This document shows, one piece after another, positions 17,996 to 29,023 of a stretch of 30,373 nucleotides of DNA. Under the pieces are notes generated by a model that had not been told where the DNA came from, did no database searches, and worked only from the letters and a program-made list of their open reading frames with translations. Position numbers and translations under genes: made by a program. The stretch covers positions 22,103 to 52,475 of the forward strand of contig JBNGIS010020634.1 of the NCBI GenBank assembly GCA_049999725.1. Direction: 5' to 3'. Within the stretch, counting starts at the first letter, position 1; every line of letters begins with the position of its first letter. The DNA is from Haplomitrium mnioides (taxonomy: Eukaryota > Marchantiophyta > Haplomitriopsida > Calobryales).

Positions 17996-20982
17996 ATCAT
18001 CAAAGTCCAAAGTATGAGGACTTTGATGCACCATTCGACAAGATGGGAGAATTCATCGACAAAGCCAACAATGGAGACCTAATGATTGTAGGGGACTTCA
18101 ATTGCCGCATAGGTAACCTACAAGCCCACATCTTCAAACCACCTACGGCAGAGCTAGAAAGCCATGAACCCATAGAAGACTAAGAAGACCTTCAACGAAA
18201 CTCACAAGACAATACCCTCAAATATCACCAAAAACTCATTGATTTCTGCAGCACACACGACCTTCATATATGCAACGGAACCCCATAGTGGCCATTGTCC
18301 TCACTATACACATGTAGGAGCAGCACAGGCATCGGCCAATTGGTGGTAGATTACCTTCTCTCTCGATCACGTAGGTCTCAAGAATTTCTCCAATCATTTT
18401 ATATAGGCAAACCCACACCTGAGTCAGATCACACCCCCTTACACTTCACCTTCTACTCACATACCTGCCTGACCTACCCCCATCGCCGATCCCACCGCCC
18501 CACCCTCCTTCTTTACCACTATCCCCCCTCCAAAGCACGATCAAAACCCTATACCACAGAACTTCACAACCAGCTCTCCTCACTCCCAACCCTGGATGCA
18601 TCCTCCCTCACTGATGCCATCCTTACAACAACTAGACTCAAGTTCCCAACCACCCTCATCACCACAAAGAGCTCAGCTCCACCCACTAGCTTCCAACCTA
18701 ACCCTTGGTTCAACTGCACGGCACAAGAAGTACGATCATTATGGAAAAACAAAGTCAAACAAGGAGCACCACCGAAGGAAATCCAGGAAGCTCTCAGAGC
18801 TTGGAGGAGATGCAGGCAGGAGCTACGTACAGCATGGATAGCACTCACATTCCCACAAACCATACAGACCAAGAAACACAACCCCAAGAAGTTTTTCACG
18901 AACCTGAAAGGGACTCAAGAACAACTTAAAATCCACGACCTCAAAGGCTAGAAGCAATACATTGATTAGTTATACCACTCCCCCAATGTCTCTCTTGAGG
19001 ACCCATGGGCAAGGAAACAACATGTCAATGATGTATTCACAACCCAAGAGGTGCTCTCCGTGATCAAGAAACTACAAAACAAAGCCCCCGACCCACTAGG
19101 GCTCCAAGCACAAATGTTGAAACGAGGCGCAACACCTCTCGCCCAACCAATCGCAGATTTGCTTAACCACATTAGAAGAACCAGGTTCTCAGACGAATGG
19201 AAGACCAACACCATTATACCCATCTTCAAGTCAGGAGACAAGAACCAACATTGCAACTACCGAACCATAATGGTCAGCCCTCTCCTCCCGAAACTTTTTG
19301 GGGTCGCGATGAACCTCAAACTCACATAGTGGAGTGAAGCACTCCAACTCCAGGCCCAAGGACAAGCTGGTTTTCGAGAGGGATACTCTACCATAGACCA
19401 TCTCATCACTATCCAGACCCTGACTGAATAATACAAACTTAGAGGAGGCCTATACTGTTGCTTTGTAGATTTCCAGAAAGCATTTGATTCAGTACCTTGC
19501 TACAAACTATGGGAACGACTCAGAGAATTGTCTATCCTATAAGAGTGGTTAACTGCCATCCAAGTCCTCTACCAAGAAGTCTTAGCTATCGTCTGGACAG
19601 ACCTGGGTACAACAAAACCGACCCACTACAATACAGAAGTCAAACAAGGATGATTGCTTTCACCAACCCTATTCAGACTATTTATTAACAAATTACAGAA
19701 TACCCTATTGTCCATCAAGGCTGCTCCACCGATGCTACTAACTATTGCAGCCCCTATCTTACTATACGCCAATGACATTGTCCTAATGTCAACCACAAGC
19801 ACAAGTCTGCAACAACAACTTACATCATTAGCCGTCTTTTGCGATCAATCTGGCATGACGATGAACCTGAAGAAGACAAAAGTACTAGTCTTTGGCAGAT
19901 GGCTCACAACATCAAAGAGAGAGACCTACATGTTCAAGCATAATACACTTGAGATAACAAAGCAATACACATACCTTGGGATTCCACTACACACAAAACG
20001 AGGTTGGAGCTTTGGAGCGGAGTGCAGACTAGTGGTTGGCTTAGCTAGTCTTTACCAAACCAATAACTGGTGCAAAGCAAAAGACCTATGGCATATCCCC
20101 ACAAGAATCAATCTCTTTCACACCTTTGTCACTCCGACAACAATCTATGGCGTAGAAATCTGGGGACCATCACTCACACCGACCATGTGGCTAAAACATG
20201 GAGAGAAACCCCTAAAATGATTTCTCACTAAGCTTGCCAACGTCCAAACTACCACACCCTACCATATCATACTGGCAAAATTTGAGATGCTACCTATAGA
20301 AGCCTATGTTGTCCAAAAGGTTGTGTCCTACTTGCAATCGCCCCGAGATAATCGATATTCATCTCTCACGCTTGAAGCATCTTGTAAAAAAATAGCTGAA
20401 AGACCCACCAATTGGTATAATCAATGCCGTATATGGCTAGCACGGTGGGGATTGGACATTGAAGAGCTACCTGTTGGACCAATCCTAAATCACCTCTCTA
20501 CACACTATTGCACAGTCATATGGCAGTATTACAAATTAGCTTCACGCATATCCAAGTACCTCTCCTTGGTCAATCCCCAACCCTGCCCCCAAATACAGCC
20601 TTACCTATCAAACAATATGTCACTCGACCTCATACACACCCTTGCACAACTTCAAACCGGCTCACATCGACTTCGCTGCGAAACAGCAAAATGGTTCAAA
20701 ATCTATAACATGATACAACTAGAGAAGACAATTTGCCTCCATTGCACACTCCACACCTCTGAGGATGAACATCATCTTATCTTATGCTGCCCAAAATACT
20801 ACGAAATCTGAGGACGATACCACAGCTTGTTTAACATCCAACCACAAACAGTCCAACTATTCCTTGCACACCCGGACCAACGATGGCTAGCTCTATTCAT
20901 ACAAGAACTCTTCACATTACGATTTGACCCCACACAAATAGAGGGCATCCAGAACCAGAACCAAAGGCTGATTGAAAGCTGA
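17992..20982 (+). pseudogene. LINE ORF2: endonuclease, RT, zinc-knuckle tail
   Basis: One frame runs through the whole span with no frameshift. It is stopped at 18181, 18286, 18949, 18967, 19327, 19429, 19540, 19651, 20218 and 20809; the TGA at 20980 may be the natural end. Only the second half of an apurinic-type endonuclease remains: LMIVGDFNCRIGNL (about 18083) and ESDHTPLHF (about 18421). RT motifs follow: NKAPDPLGLQ, DEWKTNTIIPIFKSGD, CCFVDFQKAFDSVP and VKQG-stop-LLSPTLFRLFINKL. The active-site box is YANDIVLMS where YADD is expected. The C-terminal part has GSHRLRCETAKW and CLHCTLHTSEDEHHLILCCP, the RT-associated zinc-binding region of plant LINEs. The enzyme would nick target DNA and prime reverse transcription there. 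This copy is inactive. Confidence 0.85.
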
Positions 20983-22198
20983 TCTCTGAAACAAAAGAGG
21001 GCTACTCTTTGAATAGTGGGAAGTTAGATTCGGCACCGAAAACTATTTCTAGACTGAAGGACAATCTTGGCACCAAAGGCAGACCTCTAAACTAAAGGAG
21101 GTTGTTTTATGAACCATAGAGGATGATCTCCAAACCAAAGAGGCTGCCTTCTGAATTCTGAATTCTGATTCTCGAACTGAAGTGGTTGATTTCTCAATTG
21201 AAGAGGCTATGCTCTGCACCAAAGAGATTGATTTTTGAACCGAAGTAGCTCCAAACGGAAGAGGTTGTTCCCTGCATTGAAGAGGCTGATTTCCAAACCA
21301 AAGGAGTTCCGAACCACAGGCTGAACCCTGAATCAAAAGAGGATGAACTCTGAACTTGGCAAGCCGAACCCCGAACCAAGAAAACTTTACTTTGAACCAA
21401 AATCCAAAAACCAAACTCTAACCCAAAGGCTGATCTACAAACCAAAGGACGATCTTGACACTAAAGACTGATCTCTAAACTGAAGGAGGATGATTTCTGA
21501 ACGGTAGAGGATGATCTCTGAACCAAAGAGGTTGAATTCCAAATTTTGATTTCCAAACAAAAGTGGCTGATTTCTCAACCGAAGAGGTTGTTTTTTGCAC
21601 CGAAGAGGCTGATTTTCAAACCAAAGGAGTTCTAAACCAAAGAGGATGACTTCTGAACCAAAGAGGCTGATTTCTGAACTGAAGAGGCTGACTTATTTAT
21701 TTCTATCTTTCTTGAACCGAAGAGACTGATCTAAAAACCAAAGAGGCTGGTCTCTGAACCAAAGAGGCCGATTTTTGAACTGAAAGTTGAGGTCTGATCC
21801 TGACAGCTGAAACCAAAGGCTCAAGCAACCCTTGAACCAAGACTAATCTCTGAACCACAACTCAATGATCCCTGAAGCGACGAGACTGAACCTTAAACCA
21901 AGGAAACATGAAATGTGGACCAAAGAAGACTGAACTCTGCACATGCGGCTGATCCCTGCACCAACAACTCAACTGACCTCCAAACCAAGGCTACTCTCAC
22001 TCTTCACATTGCAACCTGACCCCTCACAAACAAAAGGCAACCAGAACTAGAAATGAAGGCCGAATCTCTAATACAACGAAGGCGGATCTACGAACCAAGG
22101 GAAGCTAGATTTCTGCACCGAAGGAAAGTTAATCATGGAAGAAGCTTATTCCCTGAACCGCAAGCTGAAGAAAACTACATTCCACATGATAGGCCGAC
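20983..22198 (+). repeat. 21-bp tandem array 2, LINE 3' tail, with 388-bp higher-order repeat
   Basis: The basic unit is about 21 bp of the type AACCAAAGAGGCTGATTTCT. It is clearest at 21640-21780, where four or five units follow without a break. A larger unit is also present: 21059-21350 realigns with about 21447-21650 at an offset of 388 bases (for example AACCAAAGAGG at 21133 and 21521). The right end near 22198 abuts truncated gypsy copy 2. Minus-strand open frames here are by-products of the repeats. Confidence 0.8.
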
Positions 22199-22640
22199 AA
22201 AGTGCTCTCGAGCTTGCCATTTTCTTGAGCCTGGTATGGGCCAGATAAATGATGGCGGATGGAGTACAAGGCTTTGAAAGCTTCAATGACATCATTCAAA
22301 AAATGGGTGCCACGGTCATTGACCAACTCAAAGGGATAGCTATATTTGGTCAACACTTGGAAATACCAAAACGAAGCAACTGATATAGCGTTATCAACAT
22401 GAAGTGTTATGGCTTCCATCTATTTGGTGAAGTAATTAGTTGTTGCAAGTATATACTAGTTTCTACAAGACCAAGATGGTGATGCAATGCAAAATGTTCT
22501 CTACACGTAGAGGTGTGACAGCTCTGTAAAACTTGTGTTGTATGAGGAGGTACTAATTATCTACACAAAACTCCATCCATGCTTATTTGATGCAAAATAC
22601 TCAAGAGAATAGTGTAGGGAGTAGCAGATGTGGTGAAAGT
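22199..22640 (-). pseudogene. Gypsy integrase remnant, copy 2
   Basis: The minus strand reads LTKYSYPFELVNDRGTHFL and DVIEAFKALYSIRHHLSGPY (22370-22240), the second half of the integrase core with its invariant Asp-Arg-Gly-x-x-Phe. The rest of the core and the zinc-binding end are gone: at about 22485 the sequence jumps from GATGCAAT to GCAAAATG. Copy 1 has about 196 extra bases there, flanked by the shared word ATGCAA. The C-terminal domain is also missing because the copy ends at 22199. Confidence 0.75.
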
Positions 22641-22869
22641 CTGACAATGGTTAGATTTGATAAATCATGGAAGAGTCCTACTAGTGAGATAAGTAATGAA
22701 ATGGTTATACCAAAGATGGGCAGCCAACTATAGATAGGGAGGTTTAGGACTAGCCTCAATCGTGAGCAAGGTGGAAATATGAGAAACCCACAAGTCTGGA
22801 ATACAATCGTCCAAGGAGTCTTGATCAGAGATCACTGGAACACGTGATAGGTCACAATTGCCATGCTTA

Positions 22870-24810
22870 GTATCTAGTCATACTTGTAAATGAAAATTGA
22901 ACTCTTGAAGGAGAAGGACCTAGTAGGCCCAGTGGTCAGTAAGATAATGCTTGTTTATAATGTACTTTAAAGAATCATGATCCATAATAAAAGTAAAAGT
23001 TTGCCCAAAAAGTAATGTCAAATTTTTAAGACTGCATAAATCAGTCTAAAGGCCTTATGCTCAATTATATTGTAGTTTCTCTCAACTATGCTTTGCTGGT
23101 GCCCAACGTAATAGATAGGACATTCTTTTTTGTCAAGGTTTTGTGCCAATATTGCGTCTGTGGTATTCACCATGACCAAAAATAGAAGAGACCAACTTAT
23201 TAGAGTTAGAAAATGTAAGGAGGTCAACACATCCTTCAAGTCCTAGAAAGCATGTTAATAGTCCTCAAACCATATAAAGAGAACTGTATGCCTTGTCAAT
23301 TATTAGAGAGGGGCGACTATTTTGGTATAGTTCAAGCAATACCACCGAGAAAAGACCAATTTGAGAAAATGCTCTAATTGTTTAATGGTTGTGGGTGGTG
23401 GAAGGGAGAAAATAATGCTAGCCTTTGTTGGATTAAGATGCAGATCATTTTTTAGAAATGATTTGACTGAGAAGTACACCTTTTGCTTTTTTGGATTCAG
23501 AGATGAAGATTTTGGATTACACTTCTTTGGATTCAAAGATGTGCCATAGGTGCAACAACGAGTAAAAGCAAGTCCTAGCTTTGCAAGATGCTAGTCTGTA
23601 GTATTGTACACCGTAAAATCATCCAAATAATTTCAAGACACTTATCTAGTCCTTGTAGAAGGGACTCAAAGACCATGAGTATGATCCGATGCAATGCACT
23701 AGAAGTATTGCATAGCCCAAATACCAATTTATTATACAAATAGTAACCCCAAAACATGACAATAGTGGTCAAATAATGAAATTGAGAATAGATTTCAATT
23801 TGGTTCTAGCCAAAAAAGCCATTTAAAAAATTGTAGCATTAATTCCTAGCCTTGTTGTCCAAAATAGTGTCTATAAATAGAATAGAGAAATGTTCAGATA
23901 TGGTGACAACATTGCCATAGACCCTGACTCACCCATTTGGTTTTGGAACTACCACGATTGGCAAGACCATATTGGTAAGACCTATGTGAGAAATGATACT
24001 CGCATGCAACATCTTTGTAATGTATTTGTAAACCAAATCTGTATATTTTGAATTCAGCCTACAAGGACGTTTGCGAATGGGGCAAGCATCTAATCTTTAC
24101 CAGATTCGGTAATAATATATGGATGGTGGAATATTGATCATTTCATCATATTCCCATGCAAAGACATCAATATAGTTATGGACCAACTGCAAGAAAGTCA
24201 GTTCTTAGGTCTTAGAAATACCCTCATAAACTTTAAGGCTTTTGTGCTCTATTGGAAGGACACATAAGTCCTTGAATTGCACTTCAAGAAAATTACAAAC
24301 AAGAAAGAGATTGCCAAAAAGATCAAAGTCATTCATGTTGGTATCTAGGACCAAAAATCTAAATGTTGTATCAACTAAAGATAGATCAGTAAGTTGCTTC
24401 TTCAAAGATTGATGGGAAGGAGAAGGGGTGTGGGTATACATAGAGAAGAAGACATATTGACCTAGGGGTCCGATCATAATGCCATTAGCAAAATTCAGTT
24501 GTGCCTGATTTTGTTTTAGTTATGGATGCCCAAAGATCAAGGGATATTGGCTCTTCTACATTCTACATAATGCGTAAGAAAAGGTAATGAACCAATTATT
24601 CCTTGTTAGCAAAGAGGGTTGGTACATTCTGTACAACATCAAAGGGCAAAATATCACTCCCATCAACTAAGCAACTGACAAGGGATGTTTTCTGTAAAGC
24701 ACTTGTAAGATATCCAATGAAGCCTATAGTATCTTATGTTATGATGTTGATAGCAGATCCATTGTCCAAGTGTGTTGTTGAGTCATGATCCCATCAATTA
24801 AAACAGTAGT
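22870..24810 (-). pseudogene. Gypsy protease, reverse transcriptase and RNase H, copy 2
   Basis: The protease reads LDNGSAINIIT near 24770-24740. The family pattern is Asp-Ser/Thr-Gly, so the middle residue has changed, and a stop follows. Reverse transcriptase lead-in follows at 24477-24205 (SLKVYEGISKT as in copy 1), then a segment absent from copy 1 with FGLCNTSSALHRIILMVFES (about 23715), matching the FGLxNAPATFQ motif. The tether has PPPTTIKQLEHFL (about 23400). RNase H follows at 23239-23018 with DAILAQNLDKKECPIYYVG and ERNYNIIEHKAFRLIYAVL; the active-site Glu of copy 1 (NINERE) is altered. Stops and frame changes make the polyprotein inactive. Confidence 0.75.
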
Positions 24811-26062
24811 TGTCGGTGTCTCATGGTCATATAGAGAGATCATATGGACGAGTAATAAGGAGTCCTTTTGTGCAGGTTGGTGTGCTACTAAGGGGGATCA
24901 GAGATCGGAATGATATAGATGGAAGGAGAAGAAGGGGGTTCTAAACTAGAAGAGCAGAAGGTGTGAGACGTTTGGCTGACTTTGCCTTGCAGGCATCCAC
25001 AAAATGGGTCGAATGTGCTTTCTTCCTATGCAACACAAAGGCTGGTCAAAGAATTCTGGGAGGGAGCGTGAAGGCGTAATAGCTGGCCAACAGAAATGTG
25101 AGTAGGCTGCTAAGCCACATCCGCAAATATATCATACGGTGAGATATTTTTCAAGAACAAGGAAGAGCCTTGCACTTTTTGCAATTCATGGGAATCCCTC
25201 GCACAATCTTCTTGGCAAAGGGATTTAGAACTATAGATGGAGCAACATAATCTGTTTCGGTAGAAGAGGAAATGGTTTGATCTGGTTCGATAAGAGAAGG
25301 AGAAGGACCCAGATGCGTATGTGCTAGAACTTTGAAGGGGATATCATCACGAACTCTATTGGGGTTCAAAATGCTTGTAAAGTGAAGAATGGGCACTCAA
25401 GTTGGCGGAGCAGCCAAAGGAGGGGCTGTTGCTGCATTTGGTTCCTCAGAACAAAGAAGGACAATAGTTGTGGGAAATTGGGTCCCTGATCTTAAGGTAA
25501 CATTGATTGGGACTCCTTGGAGTTGTTGGACATTCTGAGGTGGACAAGCATTGGAAGTAGAAGGGAGGGGAAGAGCAAGAGCCGCATGAAGAACATCCAA
25601 CAATTGAGGTTGAGGCGCAAGTGTCAAGGCAAGTTGTTGAGATGGCTTGGCTACCAGTGCCTAGTTCGGCTGCGTTTGGTAATATGTGATTTAAGGTTGT
25701 GGGGGAGCAAACCCAGAGCCAAAATTCTAATTGAGTTGTTGGGATGATTGGTACTAGTGCTATTACTAATATTGAAGAGGATGAGAATAGGTAGTAGAAT
25801 GTTGAAATTGCAAAGCCTAATGGAAGTCATATTGGTTGTAACGAGCTTGTTCTTGGGGATAAGAAAGATGGTTTTGATGACATGACTAGTATTAAGGTTG
25901 TTGCATGTACTAGGGCTGATGTTGAGCAATATAAGAGTTTGAATATTGGCTTTGATGCCCGAACCAATTGTTGTAAGACCTTTGATTGGGGTAGCCCTAA
26001 TTTGGGCACTCATACATAGGCTAAAATCATTTCTTGTAATATTGCCTAGTATGAGGATGAGG
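24811..26062 (-). pseudogene. Gypsy gag-pol linker region, copy 2
   Basis: Aligns with 5301-6500 of copy 1. Minus-strand frames are Pro/Gln/Ser/Asn-rich (for example 25627-25397 and 25396-25151 in succession) and end in NCKKCKALPCS. No catalytic residues were recognised. It is element sequence, not a separate gene. Confidence 0.55.
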
Positions 26063-27436
26063 GCAGTCTTGAGAAATGTGGTGCGGGCTATGGCAATTAT
26101 AGCATGTTCGTCTCAAAAGAGGCCGATGGTGAGCAAAAGGAGGATTTTCCCCTTGCTATGTAGCCACTTAAGGATAGCTCTACTAGTGATAAGGAGCTGG
26201 TTGCACAACTTGGGGAGCGTGATACGTTGAGGTAGGAACCTGACTTATTGATGGGGCCTATTGGGAAAGATTTTTGGAGCCAACAACTGTTGTAAGAGGA
26301 GAAACAACGCTTAGATTCACATTGGCGTTTGTTCTGACCTCTACAAGTTGAAGCTCTTGCTAGATGGGAGAGATAGTCATGTCATGGTTCGAGGATAGAC
26401 ATAGATCACACCAAGTAGTCAGAGGACAAGCCTCTAATGGAGAATGCTGCTAATTACAACTGGTGCACCAAAAACTGGTGGGCTGAGATTGGATGTTCGG
26501 CCCAACACCTGAATGTACCATTTGGATCTTCATATTTTCCATTTGGGCAATTAGAAGAGTGCTCTTATCATTCCTCACATCATCTCAAAAATTAGAAAAT
26601 TCATCTTGATAAGAGTTGGATGCTACCAAGGATTCATCTCGACAAGAGTTGGATGCTACCACGGGAGAATGTTGTTGTTAGGGTGCTTGTGGAGCCAATT
26701 GAGAAGCATGTGAGGCACCACAACCAATGGTACTAGCACTTGGCAAGTCGTTGGAGGAAAAGAAAGAGGTAGAAGCAAAGTGCTCAAGCCGTAAAAGCAT
26801 CTTCTTATAAGTGGTGGCAACCTAAATAGCTTGGTCTAAAGTTTGCGAGTTGTGGAGCAACACATGCTCTGGGATAGAGTTGGGCAGTCCTTTGATAAAG
26901 AAATTGGTCCGGTCTGTGATTGGAAGTGGAGTTCGTTGTTTGCTAACTACAACCTTAAACTTGTTGATGTAATCTTGAATGGATTCTTCGACAAACATTG
27001 AAATGCAAAAGAAATCATCCCAAGCACAATCATAATGATATGCTGGACGGAAATGGTCTAGGAAGGCAGTACGGAGATCAAGTTAAGATACAATGACAGT
27101 TGCCTCCCAAAAGTACCAATTGACGGCATTTTCATCCAAGGTTGTAAGGAATTGGTGTCCAAGAACATCCTCAACATGACTTATAGTTGTGGCCAAAGCA
27201 AGAAAAAAATTTAGATACGTATGAACATCTACTCTATCCACAACCATTTGACCTGTAAATTTCTCGCAAGTGTGTTTGGATGGTAATGCTGGTTGAAAAG
27301 CCATTGTTGGAATAAGATTGATGAAAAGAGAGGGGGAAACTGACATAGGACTTTTCCAACTAGGATGTTGAGAACAAAGACACCTACGAACATAACGATC
27401 AGTTCTAGAAAGAGTGGGAGGATACTTCATACACAA
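26063..27436 (-). pseudogene. Gypsy gag with CCHC zinc knuckle, copy 2
   Basis: An ATG at 27436 starts MCMKYPPTLSRTDRYVRRC; in-frame sequence follows with HTCEKFTGQMVVDRVDVHTY and HVEDVLGHQFLTTLDENAV. It is stopped at 27083. The capsid remainder follows in the same order as copy 1 and ends in the knuckle CYNCHSPHHISQDC at 26104-26063, unchanged from copy 1 despite the decay around it. This start is 9-10 codons longer in recognisable sequence than copy 1, whose equivalent is interrupted by stops. Confidence 0.8.
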
Positions 27437-27573
27437 AGTGAAACAGAAGTGTTTTCATAAGATTCAGGTTTAGACCCAAAAACTCTAAGAGGATGTGCTA
27501 CAAAAAGCAAAAGAAACCTACAAATAATAGAAATAACAAGAAGAAAAAGTTGTAGCACACCTTAGATCTAGAA

Positions 27574-27622
27574 TGTAAGAGTTAGTTTAAGTATTAATAT
27601 AGAGTATGTAGAGAGAGAAGAA

Positions 27623-27685
<63 letters not shown>

Positions 27686-27785
27686 CGGCCACACCGCCAA
27701 CCTCTTCTCTTTTGTAAATTCATTTTGTTGAATACAATCTCTCTCATATTTGCCTCCAAAGAATTGTCTTCTTGATTTCTCTACA
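27574..27785 (+). mobile_element. Ty1/copia LTR (5')
   Basis: The sequence begins TGTAAGAG exactly where gypsy copy 2 loses similarity to copy 1, and ends CTCTACA directly before a primer-binding site, so it has TG...CA ends and a length of about 212 bases. It contains a long GA microsatellite. A 3' LTR is not visible in the window. Confidence 0.65.
27626..27683. repeat. (GA)n microsatellite
   Basis: About 29 uninterrupted AG/GA dinucleotides inside the copia LTR. Plant copia leaders often carry GA tracts. The minus-strand Ser-Leu frame across it is an artefact. A much shorter GA tract lies at 2240-2255. Confidence 0.95.
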
Positions 27786-27801
27786 TGGTGTCCGAGCCTG
27801 G
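27786..27801 (+). promoter_or_regulatory. Copia primer-binding site
   Basis: TGGTGTCCGAGCCTGG follows the LTR end immediately. It resembles the TGGTATCAGAGC site of plant copia elements, which pairs with the 3' end of initiator methionine tRNA, with changes at three or so positions. Confidence 0.65.
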
Positions 27802-27942
27802 TTTATAGGGAGCAAAAGATTGCAAGGAGAAGATGATAAATCTAGTTTAGAACATTGACTTTTGATATTTTTTTTACCCAAAGGTGGTCACAGAGGTGAA
27901 GTACAGAGTCTTTAAGTTTGGAGGTGTGGAGAAGCCGTGTAA

Positions 27943-28708
27943 ATAGGTGATAGCATTACCGTTGATATTGAGAAGAACATTTACCAGCCATGGAAGTTTT
28001 GAATGAGGAACTATTTGATAAGCAAGAGCCAATGGGGCTATGTATCAAGTGAAGAAAAGGAACCACAACTTCATTCAGTGAATATAAGAAAACATGAATT
28101 GAAGGCATTGAAAGCATGGAATGAAAAGGATAGGAAGTTGATGTGTTTGATTTCAGAGAATGTGTCAAATAGTATGGTTGGGCATAGACAATATTTGGAG
28201 TGTGCTAAAGATGTATGGGATATGTTAGAAAGGCTCTACAATACAAATACTAGAGCTAAGAAGACTCAATTGAGGAATGAGTTGAATAACATAAAGAAAG
28301 AATCCAATATGTTTGTGAATGATTATGTCTTGAAGATAGAAGAGACATCAGATGCATTGGGATCTATTGGAGTAGTTATAGAGGATGATGATTTAGTGTT
28401 TGTAGTATTGAATGGTTTGAAGAATGATAACAAGTGGAAACCGTTTGCCACTTCTGTGTATGTTCGGGAAAATTTTCCTAAGTTTGATGAGCTAGTCTTC
28501 TTCTTGATTATAGAGAAGAGGCCCAATGGAGGACCCACTTCGGAAAAAAAATTTAATAAGTAGGTACAAAGCTACTACTTAAGATATGGTAGAGGCAGGG
28601 GGAGATCCCAGAGAGTACGTGGTGAAGGTAGAGGTTATAACAGCCACTACTTTGAACCAAGAACCGCTACTGAGTTCTTGTTTCACTTGGCAATTGAATT
28701 TTTTTTTT
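27943..28708 (+). pseudogene. Copia gag (UBN2-type), truncated
   Basis: One frame runs from 27943 to a TGA at 28708 with two internal stops: TGA at 28000, where PWKF-stop-MRNYLIS shows a lost Trp, and TAG at 28561. The body has LKALKAWNEKDRKLMCLISE, KDVWDMLERLYNTNT, KKTQLRNELNNIKKES and VFVVLNGLKNDNKWKPFATS, the order of the UBN2/Retrotran_gag_2 family. Beyond 28561 the frame continues into an Arg/Gly-rich tail (GRGRGRSQRVRGEGRGYNSH) that normally precedes a CCHC knuckle. The knuckle and all of pol are absent, so the element is truncated at about 28685. Gag would form the particle that packages element RNA. Confidence 0.85.
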
Positions 28709-29023
28709 GAAGATTTGTCATTCAAAAACATCAAATTTAAGACTAAAATCTTTTTTTCGGAAAAAAAAAGTTTTCTTATAAACAAAAAATGTATATTTTC
28801 CATTTAGATTGTATTTCAAATATCTTTTTGAGAAAGAGAACTTAAAAAACAAACATTTTGATTATTCAATTATTGTGAAAAAGCTTGACACTATTGAAAA
28901 TAAATTAAATTCATGAAAAAAGAAATAAAGTATATATATTTCGATAGAAGAAAATTACACGAAAACCTAAATGTCTATTCGGATAAGGACTTTAAACCTG
29001 ACTTGGAGCATCGTAGCCAACAA
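28709..29023. other. AT-rich stretch without a gene
   Basis: Very A/T-rich with T and A homopolymers. No protein motif, LTR end or RNA gene was seen. The right boundary of the copia truncation lies near its start. Confidence 0.4.

Larger units (their letters stand above)
17140..22198 (+). mobile_element. L1-like LINE with a 3' minisatellite tail
   Basis: ORF1-like and ORF2 reading frames lie in order on the plus strand, followed without a break by a 21-bp-period array that runs to gypsy copy 2. There are no LTRs, and the ORF2 order is endonuclease, RT, zinc-knuckle tail. The last part of ORF2 and the start of the array (20908-21000) recur in degenerate form at 21999-22090. The array is therefore linked to LINE 3' ends and is not simply adjacent. 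The 5' end is uncertain. Confidence 0.65.
22199..27578 (-). mobile_element. Ty3/gypsy retrotransposon, copy 2 (decayed, cut at both ends)
   Basis: Same family and orientation as copy 1. At its 3' side similarity to copy 1 starts abruptly at about 22199, equal to about 2815, inside integrase; everything beyond is replaced by the LINE-tail array. At its 5' side similarity stops at about 27578, equal to about 8028, where a copia LTR begins. An internal deletion of about 196 bases corresponds to copy 1 3098-3294. Copy 2 keeps about 375 bases of reverse transcriptase that copy 1 has lost. Confidence 0.85.

Noticed and set aside
17992-20982. Stop-codon reassignment or RNA editing (U-to-C) rescuing the LINE and the 14929 exon
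   Set aside because: U-to-C editing of stops is known from fern and hornwort organelles, but this is a nuclear-type locus. All three stop codons occur, and the RT active site is also mutated, so decay is the simpler account.
27568-27759. Minus-strand Ser-Leu repeat protein
   Set aside because: Translation of the (GA)n microsatellite in the copia LTR.
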